Shown piece after piece: positions 25,168 through 32,998 of a stretch of DNA of 64,000 nucleotides. A program made the position numbers and the translations under genes. This DNA comes from DASUPK01 sp963797265. Its GTDB lineage: Bacteria; Actinomycetota; Thermoleophilia; Solirubrobacterales; 70-9. The notes under the pieces were generated by a model. That model saw only the letters and a program-made list of their open reading frames with translations. It made no database searches and was not told where the DNA came from. The stretch lies in contig CAWCOY010000003.1 in assembly GCA_963797265.1 (NCBI GenBank), forward strand, positions 930,001 to 994,000. The letters run 5' to 3'. Position 1 is the stretch's first letter. Each line of letters starts with the position of its first letter.

Positions 25168-27028
25168 GGCCCGCGGTGAGGATGTTGCGCGCAATCGGGG
25201 CCGCGGTCGTGCCCCCGTCACCCGAGGCGTCGATCAGCATCACCGCCACCGCGAGCTTCGGGTGCTGGGCGGGGGCGAAGCAGATGAACCAGCCGTCGAC
25301 GATCTGCTTGACGGTGTCCTCCTCGCCCGGCGCCGCGGGGGGCTGACCCGGCTTCGGGCCCAGCTCGGCGGTGCCCGTCTTGCCCGCCACCTGGATGCCG
25401 GGGATGTTCGCGGCCACGCCGGTTCCCGAGGTGACGACGGCCCGCATCAACCCGGTGAGGACCTTGGCGTTCTCCTTCGAGGTCACCTGAACGGGCTTCG
25501 CGTCGCTCTTCAGCCCTGGGTCCTTGACGATTGACGTCGGGCTGCGCACACCCCCGTTTGCCACCGTCTGGGCGACGGAGGCCATGCCGAGCGGGGTGGC
25601 CAGCACCCTGCCCTGTCCGAACGCGCTGACCGAGAGCTCGGTGTGGCTGGTGTCCTCGCTGAAGTCCGTGGGCATGGTCATCCCGTTCGGGTCGGTGGCC
25701 GCGGTGGCCGCCGCGTTGTAGAGGCTCGGCTTCTGGTTCCACCCGTAGCGCTCGGCCGTCTGCACCAGACGCTCCGCCCCGACCTTGACGCCGAGCGGCG
25801 CGAACACGGTGTTGCACGACTCGGCGAAGGCCTGCACGAACGTCCCGCCACAGGACTCGTCGTGGGCGTTATGGACCACGCGGGCGCCGTTATCCGGGTC
25901 CGGGTTGGTCTCGGTGAGCACCGGGAACCTGTCGGTGAGCTTCACGTCGTGACCGTCGAGCGCGGCGGTGGTCGTGATCACCTTGAACGTCGAGCCGGGC
26001 GGCTGCGGGGCTGAGTAGGCAGAGCCGGCAAGCGCCAGCACATCCCCGTTGCGGGCGTTGAGCACGACGGCGCCGCCCGATTGGCCGCCGAGGGCATTCA
26101 CGGTGATGGTCTGCAGCCGCGGGTCGATCGTCGTCCGCACCGGCTGGCCGGGGGTCCCCTGCGCGGTGGCGAGGACCCGGCCCTGGGTCGATCGCGCCAC
26201 GTTGAGCTGCGGCCGACTCGCCTTCACGGCCAGGAGCTGCCCGCTCGGCGCGCCCGACAGGCGCGGGTTGAAGGCGAGTTCGAGGCCGCTGATCCCGGTG
26301 CTCTCATTGGTCGGATACCCGGCTCGCTCCAGCTTCGCCTCCTGGTCCGAATCCGCAGCTCCGGTTTCCCCCGCGACATCGATTGCGTCCGACCCCAGCG
26401 GGTGGCTCCGGTTGTCGACCGGTCCAGTGGCGAGAGCGACGTGGTGCTTGGCCATGATCGGCGCCCGCCTACCGAGCTCGAGACGGCGGCCGACCTGTTC
26501 GCCTGGGAGCAGGTCCGGAAAGGTGAGGTGAGGCGCCCAAGCGACCTTGCCGTCGTCAAGCGGGAGACGGAGCACCCCGTCGACCTTGCCGAACAGCCTC
26601 GTCGTTACCCCGACCTGAACGTCCACGACCTTCGTCCCGTTGACGCTCTTGGGGCCGTCGGCGTCGCCTGGATCGATTGCGGTGGCGGTGGCGACCTCCT
26701 GCGCCGCGCGGTAGGCGCCGGCGAGCTCGGCGGCGGAGTACTGCGAGCGGGCGGAGTCTGAGAGCTCGTCACGCATCGACTTGTAGTCCTGATGAGCCCA
26801 GTCGTCCACGAAGCGCTCGGCCATGTCCTGCTCGGGATTGCCGGCGCCGCTGATCACCCCGAAGATGAAGGCGATGATCGCCACGATGCCGAGGGGAAGA
26901 GCCCGCTGGCGGAGCCGGCGCTGGCGCTCTGAGAGCGGACCCCGCTGCGCGCGTGGCGCCCGCAACGGCCTTCGCGGCGGTGGGTTCTCCCGTCCTCGCT
27001 GCCGTGACCGTGTCACGGGGGGATTCAC
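25160..27028 (-). CDS. Penicillin-binding protein, transpeptidase class with NTF2-like N-terminal domain
   Basis: The 622-residue protein cross-links peptidoglycan. It has an Arg/Pro-rich cytoplasmic start and one membrane anchor (about 50-70, LPLGIVAIIAFIFGVISG). An NTF2-like MecA_N-type domain follows (about 75-190), then a dimerisation region. The transpeptidase domain has S346-T-F-K349, SCN in AESCNTVF, and KTG in AGKTGTAEL. No PASTA domains are present. GTG 27028 is chosen because the upstream open frame is antisense to the next gene. It is divergent from the MarP-like gene with a 42-base gap. Confidence 0.9.
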   Translation of the reverse strand: MNPPVTRSRQRGRENPPPRRPLRAPRAQRGPLSERQRRLRQRALPLGIVAIIAFIFGVISGAGNPEQDMAERFVDDWAHQDYKSMRDELSDSARSQYSAAELAGAYRAAQEVATATAIDPGDADGPKSVNGTKVVDVQVGVTTRLFGKVDGVLRLPLDDGKVAWAPHLTFPDLLPGEQVGRRLELGRRAPIMAKHHVALATGPVDNRSHPLGSDAIDVAGETGAADSDQEAKLERAGYPTNESTGISGLELAFNPRLSGAPSGQLLAVKASRPQLNVARSTQGRVLATAQGTPGQPVRTTIDPRLQTITVNALGGQSGGAVVLNARNGDVLALAGSAYSAPQPPGSTFKVITTTAALDGHDVKLTDRFPVLTETNPDPDNGARVVHNAHDESCGGTFVQAFAESCNTVFAPLGVKVGAERLVQTAERYGWNQKPSLYNAAATAATDPNGMTMPTDFSEDTSHTELSVSAFGQGRVLATPLGMASVAQTVANGGVRSPTSIVKDPGLKSDAKPVQVTSKENAKVLTGLMRAVVTSGTGVAANIPGIQVAGKTGTAELGPKPGQPPAAPGEEDTVKQIVDGWFICFAPAQHPKLAVAVMLIDASGDGGTTAAPIARNILTAGLK

Positions 27029-27070
27029 GCGGGCAAAGGTAATGCGTTGTGCGCTTGTATTCGGGAAACC

Positions 27071-28231
27071 GTGACCGGCCTCGACTGGCTGATCATCTTC
27101 TTCTCCCTGGCCATGGCCGCCTGGGGCTACCAGCAGGGGCTGATCGTAGGGGTGCTGAGCCTCGGCGGCCTCGCGATCGGGGCCTTCCTTGGCAGCCGGC
27201 TGGGGCCCGCCCTGCTGGCCGAGGGATCTCACTCGCCGTACGCTCCGGCCACGGCGCTCGCGGGCGCGCTCCTGGTCGGCGGCATCGTCGCCGTGTCGAT
27301 GGAAGGCCTGGCCATCGGGGCGCGCCGGCGCGTGCTCAGGACCGCCGGTCGCCGGCGAGGGGTGGCGATCGCCGAATCCTCCGGCGGCGCGGTGTTGCTC
27401 GTGGCGCTCGCGCTCGGCCTCGCCTGGCTGTTCGGGGCCGTCGCGCTCAACGCGCCGGGGGCGAAGGGTTTGCGAAAGGCCGTCCAGCAGTCGGCGATCC
27501 TGCGAGCCCTCAACGACGCCTTCCCGCCGTCGAGCGGGCTGATCAACGCGCTGCACCGAATCGACCCTCGCCTCTCGGTCCAGGGCCCGAGCCCGGACGT
27601 CGCGGCGCCGGACTCGAAGATCGGGCGGGATCCCGACGTGCGACGCGCGTCGGGCAGCGTCGTGCGCGTGCTCGGCACCGCTTGCGGCCTCGGGGTCGAG
27701 GGGTCCGGCTGGGTGGCGGCACCGGGCCTGGTGGTGACCAACGCGCACGTGGTTGCGGGCGAGAGCGACACCACGGTGACCCCCGCTGGTTCCGACACCG
27801 GTCTGGACGCGACCCCCGTCCACTACGACCCCACCAATGACCTGGCCCTACTGCGCGTGAGCGGCCTGGACGACACCCCGCTCCCGTTCGCGTCCGAGGT
27901 GCAGAGTGGGACGCCGGGCGCCGTCATCGGCTATCCGGAGAACGGGCCGCTGACGATCACGCCGGCACGCGTGGGCGACACGGGTCCGGTCATCACGCAG
28001 GATTCCTACGGCCGCGGGCCGGTGACGCGCGAGCTCACCGCGCTCCGAGGCGAGGTCCACAGCGGCAACTCCGGCGGACCGCTGATCGACGCGGACGGCA
28101 AGGTGATGGGCACGGTCTTCGCGGCCACGACCCAGGGAAAGCCGGGGGGATACGCGGTCCCGAACGGTGTGGTTGCAGGCGCACTCAGCGATTCGACGGG
28201 CCCCGTGACCACCGGCCCGTGCACCCGCTGA
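27071..28231 (+). CDS. MarP-like membrane serine protease (CvpA + trypsin-like)
   Basis: The 386-residue protein begins with a CvpA/colicin-V domain of four membrane helices (about 1-150). A chymotrypsin-fold protease follows with triad His226 (TNAHVV), Asp257 (NDLALL) and Ser334 (GNSGGP). In Mycobacterium, MarP (Rv3671c) has this architecture and protects against acid and oxidative stress by cutting cell-wall enzymes. A similar periplasmic role is inferred. Its neighbour is a penicillin-binding protein, which fits a cell-wall context. GTG 27047 is an alternative start. Confidence 0.88.
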   Translation: MTGLDWLIIFFSLAMAAWGYQQGLIVGVLSLGGLAIGAFLGSRLGPALLAEGSHSPYAPATALAGALLVGGIVAVSMEGLAIGARRRVLRTAGRRRGVAIAESSGGAVLLVALALGLAWLFGAVALNAPGAKGLRKAVQQSAILRALNDAFPPSSGLINALHRIDPRLSVQGPSPDVAAPDSKIGRDPDVRRASGSVVRVLGTACGLGVEGSGWVAAPGLVVTNAHVVAGESDTTVTPAGSDTGLDATPVHYDPTNDLALLRVSGLDDTPLPFASEVQSGTPGAVIGYPENGPLTITPARVGDTGPVITQDSYGRGPVTRELTALRGEVHSGNSGGPLIDADGKVMGTVFAATTQGKPGGYAVPNGVVAGALSDSTGPVTTGPCTR

Positions 28232-28256
28232 GCGCACGACCCTGGTTGGCCCGGCC

Positions 28257-28271
28257 CTTACGATCGGTAAG
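28257..28271. promoter_or_regulatory. Palindrome CTTAC-N5-GTAAG, candidate HxlR operator
   Basis: A perfect 5+5 inverted repeat with central GATCG lies 11 bases before the HxlR-type regulator start. Autoregulation by MarR/HxlR-type dimers through such sites is common. The size and position fit but no binding evidence can be seen. Confidence 0.45.
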
Positions 28272-28282
28272 CTCTAGTCGAG

Positions 28283-28636
28283 GTGAGATCTGAAGCCGGC
28301 GTGGGCCGCGCGAGCGGAGCGGCCAAGCCCAAACAAGTGTGTCCACACTTCCACGGCGCCGTCGAGCTGATCGGACGGCGCTGGGCCGGCGCGATCCTCT
28401 ATGCGCTCACCAACGGCCCGCTCCACTTCGCCGAGCTCAAGGAGGCGGTGCCGGGGATGTCCGACCGGCTGCTCTCCTGCCGGCTCAAGGAGCTAGAGGA
28501 GGAAGGGCTCGTTCGGCGCGAGGTCCATCAGGGCAATCGCGTCCGCGTGAGCTACGAGCTGACCCAGAAGGGGCACTCTCTGGAACCGGTGATGGGCGGC
28601 CTCCGCGATTGGGCCCGCCACTGGCACCGCGCCTGA
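28283..28636 (+). CDS. HxlR-family transcriptional regulator
   Basis: The 117-residue winged-helix protein has the family N-terminus CPHFHGAVELIGRRW, with the Cys often involved in redox or aldehyde sensing. LHFAELKEAVPGMSDRLLSC forms the recognition helix and EEEGLVRREV the wing. The start is GTG 28283, with GTG 28301 as an alternative. The only clear target candidate is its own promoter palindrome at 28257-28271. Confidence 0.88.
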   Translation: MRSEAGVGRASGAAKPKQVCPHFHGAVELIGRRWAGAILYALTNGPLHFAELKEAVPGMSDRLLSCRLKELEEEGLVRREVHQGNRVRVSYELTQKGHSLEPVMGGLRDWARHWHRA

Positions 28637-28637
28637 G

Positions 28638-29213
28638 TCACCAGGCCCTGGGGTTCCCCTCCGGGATCCTGTCGATCACCAGCTCGGCCTCCACCCGGTC
28701 CACCGGGTACGGGGTCGTCGCCAGGTAGTGATCGAGCTCGCTGGGCCCGAGCGCCTCGAACCCCGTCTCGACCGCCTTGGCGTAGGTGCGCAGGATCACT
28801 GCGTCCTCCGGAGGTTTCGGTGCGAAATGAAACGGCTTCGCCTTGTAGGTGACGATTCGCTCCGGCAGATCCTCGCCCTCGACCGATCCGGTGACGTCGA
28901 GCCGGTCGTAGCGGATCTCGCGGATGTCGAGGCGGTCCAGCTCACCCTCGGCCAGCTCGATGACCACGCCGTTGACCGGCCCGGCATCGTCCTCGCCCTC
29001 CTCGACGTTCAGCCCCAGTATCCACTCGGGCCGCCAGCCGCCATCGCACTCGAAGGTCTTCTCGCAGGTCAGGTTGTCGCGCCGCTGGGAGAAGCGCCGT
29101 CGCCAGTCGTGCAGCCGGGCGGGCCGCAGCTCCCCCGCCGGGCGCCCCAGGGTCATCGAGGCACTCTCGTGCAGCACGAGCGAGCCATACCCGAACAATC
29201 CGACGCGGCTCAT
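28638..29213 (-). CDS. Gamma-glutamylcyclotransferase-like protein
   Basis: The 191-residue protein starts VGLFGYGSLVL, the GYGSL signature of the GGCT/AIG2 fold. It continues with LHDWRRRFSQRRDN and GPVNGVVIELAEGELDRLDI, where the Glu of the ELAEGE segment fits the catalytic Glu. Substrates of this group are gamma-glutamyl amines or peptides. Its ATG overlaps the helicase stop (ATGA), so it is the last gene of the addB-addA-like operon. A functional tie to DNA repair is not evident. Confidence 0.78.
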   Translation of the reverse strand: MSRVGLFGYGSLVLHESASMTLGRPAGELRPARLHDWRRRFSQRRDNLTCEKTFECDGGWRPEWILGLNVEEGEDDAGPVNGVVIELAEGELDRLDIREIRYDRLDVTGSVEGEDLPERIVTYKAKPFHFAPKPPEDAVILRTYAKAVETGFEALGPSELDHYLATTPYPVDRVEAELVIDRIPEGNPRAW

Positions 29214-32200
29214 CGCTCCTCCAGCAGCGTGGGCTGAGGCTCGCCGGCGTCCGCCGGCTCGAAGTCACCGCCGGGCGCGATCGGCGGATCGGGGTCGTGT
29301 CGCATCTGAGCCGCCGTGCTGTGGCTGCAGAGACGCTCGCGCGCCGGGCAGTCCGCGCAGAGGGCTTTGTTGGGGCGGTCGGTGACGTCGAAGCGCCCGG
29401 CCGCGAGCCGCTCGAGCACGGACTCGACCCGGTTCCGGGCCTCCTCGAGTCCGGCCTCGTCGAAGCTCTCGCGCACCGGCTCGTCGGGCCGCTCGAGGAA
29501 CAGGTAGGCGGTCTCCACGGGCGTGCCGCGGGCCGCCGCGGCGAGGGCGTAGAGGTCTCGCTGGATCGAGTAACGCGAGACGATCTCCGCCGGGTCGCGG
29601 CCCTCGAGTCGATCCGTCTTGTAGTCGACGACCAGCACGGAGCCACCATTAATCGGGTCGCGCCTGGTGGCGCGCCCTCGCATATCCGCGAGGAGATCGA
29701 TCGAGCCGCGGATCAGGGTGCCGGCGACCGAGAGCACGAACGGGACCTCGGGGCTGACCCGGGCGTCGGCGATCTCCTCTCGGAGCGGTGAGGAGAGGAA
29801 GGCCTTCGCGAGCGCCGACACCTGCGCCTTCGCCTGGTCATCCTCGAGGCCCTGCTCCCGCAGGCTGGCCGCAACTCGCTCGTCGCCCGGCTCTCGCCAG
29901 CCGTTGCGAGCGCTCCACTCGAGCAGCGAGTGGACGGCGAGTCCCGGTCCGAATCGCTGGCGACCCCCTGGGGAGGCCGGCTCGTCCCCGTCCGACGTTT
30001 CACGGGTTGCTCTTCGCTCCGCTCCGAGCACCCTCGCGTCGACGGGCTCGCTGATCCCCAGGACGCGCTCGACGTAGAAGCGGTAGCCGCAGTTCTCGAA
30101 GGCCGAGAGCGCCGAGTAGGAGAGACCGCCGATCAGGGCCGGCGGGACCTCCGGCCGGCCCAACGGCGGCTCGGCCTCGCCGCTCACCTTGACCTGCGGC
30201 GCCGGCTCTCGGCGAGTGAGGAGCTCGGCGCCGACGCCGGGCCCCGGCTCGCTGACGCTGACGCGCAGGCGCCCGGCCGGGGTTCCGTCGCCGGCGGCCG
30301 GGATCTCGACCTCCCGCTCGGTCGCATCGCCGTCGAGCAGCGACCGGATCAGCTGTAGCGCGATCGGCTTGCGGTTGATGCGAGGGTCGATGCGAGGGCG
30401 CGCGCCAGCGCGACCCGCTTCATGTGGGAGCGAGGAGGAACCCGTGAGGTCCTGGTTCTTGAGGGCGTTCGGGTTGAACGTCCCGCTGAGCAGCAGGCGG
30501 CGCTTCGCTCGAGTGCCCGCGACGTAGGCGAGCCGGGCCTCCTCCTCGGCATCGCGCTCGGCGGCGAGCTCCGTGAGCTCCTGATAGTCATGCAACCGCT
30601 CGCCGGGGCGTCCCAGACGCCCGAGCTGAACGCCCACCCTGGCGAGCTCGGCCCCCTCAGGCCCCTCCCGAGAATCATCGGCGGCCACAAACACCGCCGC
30701 CGGATCTACGCGCAGGGGGCTCCAGCCGAGCTGAAGGTTGCGGCCGAGATCGGCGACGGCGACGACCTCGAACTCGAGCCCCTTCGCGGCGTGCACCGTC
30801 ATCACCCGCACCCCGGCGTGTCCCTCCGCCTGGGTTGCGGCCTCGGCCTCCCGGTCGCGGCTCGTGGCCCGCGCGTCCAGGTAGTCCAGGAAGCCGCCGA
30901 GGTCCGGCCCCTCGCTCGCCTCGAACTCGCGCGCGAGCCGCATCAGCTTGCGGACGTTCGCCCAGCGGGCGTTGCCGTCGATTCGGCTGAGCGTCGCCAG
31001 GTCGTAGTCGAAGGCCGATGCGGTCCGCTCGATCAGCGTCTCCAGCCCACCCTCGGTCGAGCGCTCCCGGAGCTCGCCCAGCACGGTGGCGAACTGGCCT
31101 AGCCGCTCGAGTTCCTCCGGCGGGATCAGCGCCGCGGCCTCGGCGTCGCCGCGACTCGGTTCGCCGGTCTCGACCAGATCGCGGACCAACGGCCAGATGT
31201 GGCCGAGGCGCTCGCGCTCGTTCTCGTCGCGCCAGGTCGCCGCGCGGCGCAGCAGCCAGAGCGTGTCCGGGAGAACGGCGCACGCGGGAGAGGCGAGAGC
31301 CCCGAAGAGGGCCTCGTCGTCGAGCGGGTTGGCGATCACAGTCAGCAGGCAGCGCAGGTCGTCGATCTGCTGCTGCGACCAGAAGCCACGGCCGCCGACG
31401 ACGTAGGGATCCAGGCCGGCGTCCTTGAGGGCTCGCTCGACCGCGGCTACGTGGGTGAAGGCGCGCATCAGCACGACGATCTCGGACGGGTCGACCTTCT
31501 CCTCATCCACCAACCGCCGAAGCCGGCCGGCGAGGCTGTGGGCCTCCGCCACCTTGGACGCCGAGCTCGGGTCGTCAGGCAGGCGCGGCAAGGCGGTCTC
31601 CTCGGCCTCCCAACCCTTCTTGTCGTCGACGGTCAGCAGGAGCTCCACCGCCGGGTCGCTCTCCGCCTCCTCCTCGACGAACGCCGTCAGCGGCTCGAAG
31701 CCGTCGAGCAGCCCTCGGCCGAGCGCGTTGGTGGCCGCGACGAGCTCGGGCGCCGCACGGAAGTTCCCGGTCAGCGGCAGCGCCCGTCCGTTCGGCTCCT
31801 CGCCCTCGGCGAAGCGCCGGTGCTCGCGACGGTAGACCTCGACGTCCGCATGCCGGAAGCCGTAGATCGACTGGAACTCGTCGCCGACCAGGAAGAGCCT
31901 CGTATCGGGACCGCGGAGCTGTTCGATCAGCCGCAGCTGCAGCCCGTTGGTGTCCTGGAACTCATCGACCATCAAGTGGTCGAACTGCTCGCGGTAGCGG
32001 TCCCGGAGGGTGTCAGACGCGCTGAGCAGCTCGACGGTCTTCAGCTGGAGGTCCTCGAAGTCGAGCGCGGCGCGCTCCTCCTTGAGCTGCTCGTAGCGCT
32101 CGCCGAAGCTGGTGACGAGTTCGCGAAGCTGCTCGTAGGCGGGGCCGAGAACGTGGGCGGCGACCGCCGCCTGGGCTCGCTTGAGGACCTTCGTGTAGCG

Positions 32201-32998
32201 CTCGCAGGCCTCGCCCTTGAACGGCTTCGCCTTCGAGGTGATCTCCAGGCCGCGAAGGGTCTCCAGCAGCTCGTCATCGGGCGGCCGCGCCGGGTCGAGC
32301 TCCGTCGCAGCGGAGATGCGCTCGCGGCTCGACACCCCCTTGCCGTTCGCCTCCTGGCATTCGACGTGCGCCTCGCGGGCGGCCTCGATCAACTTGGCGA
32401 GCGCCGCATCGGTGTCGGGCGGCGCGAGCTCCGGCAGAGCCGGGTTCGGGACGCCGTGGCTGCGGAGCTCGTCGTAGGCGCCGCGGGTCATCTCGAGGAG
32501 CGTCCGCCGGCGGTTTGCGGCGGCCAGCTCGAGCGCTTCGGGCTCGCCCGACTCGACCATCTCCTCGAGCGCCGTATCGAAGGCCCGCACGGCGAGCCGC
32601 TCCGCCTCGGCCTCGTCCACCACGCGGAAGCGAGGATCGATGCCGGCGGCGGCGGGGTGGGAGGCGAGCAACCGGCGGCAGAACCCGTGGATGGTTGAGA
32701 TCCAGGCCCGGTCGGTCGCCTCCAGCGCCTCGCGGAGGGTTTCGAGGCGCTCGCCCTCGGCGTCGCGGATCCGCGCGGAGAGCTCCTCCCGGATCCGGCG
32801 CCGCAGCTGGTCCGCGGCCCGCTCGGTGAAGGTGAAGGCGAGGATGCGCTCGACGCCGCCCTCGGCGCTGAGAGCCGCCGCGCAGAAGCGGTCGACCAGC
32901 ACGCTGGTCTTCCCGGTGCCGGCCCCGGCGCGCAGGAAGATGTCGCGATCGCGGGCTTCGACGGCCGCGGCCTGCTGGTCGGTCCGCTCCGGGCTCAC
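29210..32998 (-). CDS. UvrD/RecB-type helicase-nuclease (AddA/AdnB-like)
   Basis: The 1262-residue protein has superfamily-1A helicase motifs: Walker A AGAGTGKTSVLVDRF near residue 25, DEFQDTN, GDEFQSIYGFRHAD and VHAAKGLEF. A C-terminal PD-(D/E)XK nuclease (VLVVDYKTD) follows. Cys residues of a probable Fe-S clamp are split between FENCGYRFY and CADCPARERLC. With the upstream partner it would resect double-strand breaks for recombination. Two small dispersed repeats lie in frame in it: 30005-30038 and 30376-30445 add short Arg/Ala-rich inserts between conserved blocks. The start overlaps the upstream gene by four bases. Confidence 0.88.
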   Translation of the reverse strand: MSPERTDQQAAAVEARDRDIFLRAGAGTGKTSVLVDRFCAAALSAEGGVERILAFTFTERAADQLRRRIREELSARIRDAEGERLETLREALEATDRAWISTIHGFCRRLLASHPAAAGIDPRFRVVDEAEAERLAVRAFDTALEEMVESGEPEALELAAANRRRTLLEMTRGAYDELRSHGVPNPALPELAPPDTDAALAKLIEAAREAHVECQEANGKGVSSRERISAATELDPARPPDDELLETLRGLEITSKAKPFKGEACERYTKVLKRAQAAVAAHVLGPAYEQLRELVTSFGERYEQLKEERAALDFEDLQLKTVELLSASDTLRDRYREQFDHLMVDEFQDTNGLQLRLIEQLRGPDTRLFLVGDEFQSIYGFRHADVEVYRREHRRFAEGEEPNGRALPLTGNFRAAPELVAATNALGRGLLDGFEPLTAFVEEEAESDPAVELLLTVDDKKGWEAEETALPRLPDDPSSASKVAEAHSLAGRLRRLVDEEKVDPSEIVVLMRAFTHVAAVERALKDAGLDPYVVGGRGFWSQQQIDDLRCLLTVIANPLDDEALFGALASPACAVLPDTLWLLRRAATWRDENERERLGHIWPLVRDLVETGEPSRGDAEAAALIPPEELERLGQFATVLGELRERSTEGGLETLIERTASAFDYDLATLSRIDGNARWANVRKLMRLAREFEASEGPDLGGFLDYLDARATSRDREAEAATQAEGHAGVRVMTVHAAKGLEFEVVAVADLGRNLQLGWSPLRVDPAAVFVAADDSREGPEGAELARVGVQLGRLGRPGERLHDYQELTELAAERDAEEEARLAYVAGTRAKRRLLLSGTFNPNALKNQDLTGSSSLPHEAGRAGARPRIDPRINRKPIALQLIRSLLDGDATEREVEIPAAGDGTPAGRLRVSVSEPGPGVGAELLTRREPAPQVKVSGEAEPPLGRPEVPPALIGGLSYSALSAFENCGYRFYVERVLGISEPVDARVLGAERRATRETSDGDEPASPGGRQRFGPGLAVHSLLEWSARNGWREPGDERVAASLREQGLEDDQAKAQVSALAKAFLSSPLREEIADARVSPEVPFVLSVAGTLIRGSIDLLADMRGRATRRDPINGGSVLVVDYKTDRLEGRDPAEIVSRYSIQRDLYALAAAARGTPVETAYLFLERPDEPVRESFDEAGLEEARNRVESVLERLAAGRFDVTDRPNKALCADCPARERLCSHSTAAQMRHDPDPPIAPGGDFEPADAGEPQPTLLEER
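30005..30038 (+). repeat. Dispersed 34-bp repeat, copy 2 (inside helicase gene)
   Basis: This stretch matches 12386-12419 (GGTTGCTC...TCGCT.CGCTC.GAGCACCCTCGC). On the coding minus strand it is read as DARVLGAERRAT within a variable loop before the Fe-S/nuclease region, without breaking the frame. Confidence 0.6.
30376..30445 (+). repeat. 70-bp dispersed repeat, copy 1, in frame inside helicase gene
   Basis: This segment matches 41456-41525 (inverted) at 65 of 70 positions. It contains two TGCGAGGGTCGA/TGCGAGGG units, the palindrome GGCGCGCGCC and an AGGAGG. On the coding strand it gives a loop reading SSLPHEAGRAGARPRIDPRI between NQDLTG and NRKPIALQLI. The protein stays open, so the repeat is tolerated as a peptide insert. 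Confidence 0.85.

Noticed and set aside
31199..32698. Plus-strand 499-codon frame opposite the helicase
   Set aside because: Antisense shadow of helicase motifs; repetitive Leu/Arg/Gly composition.
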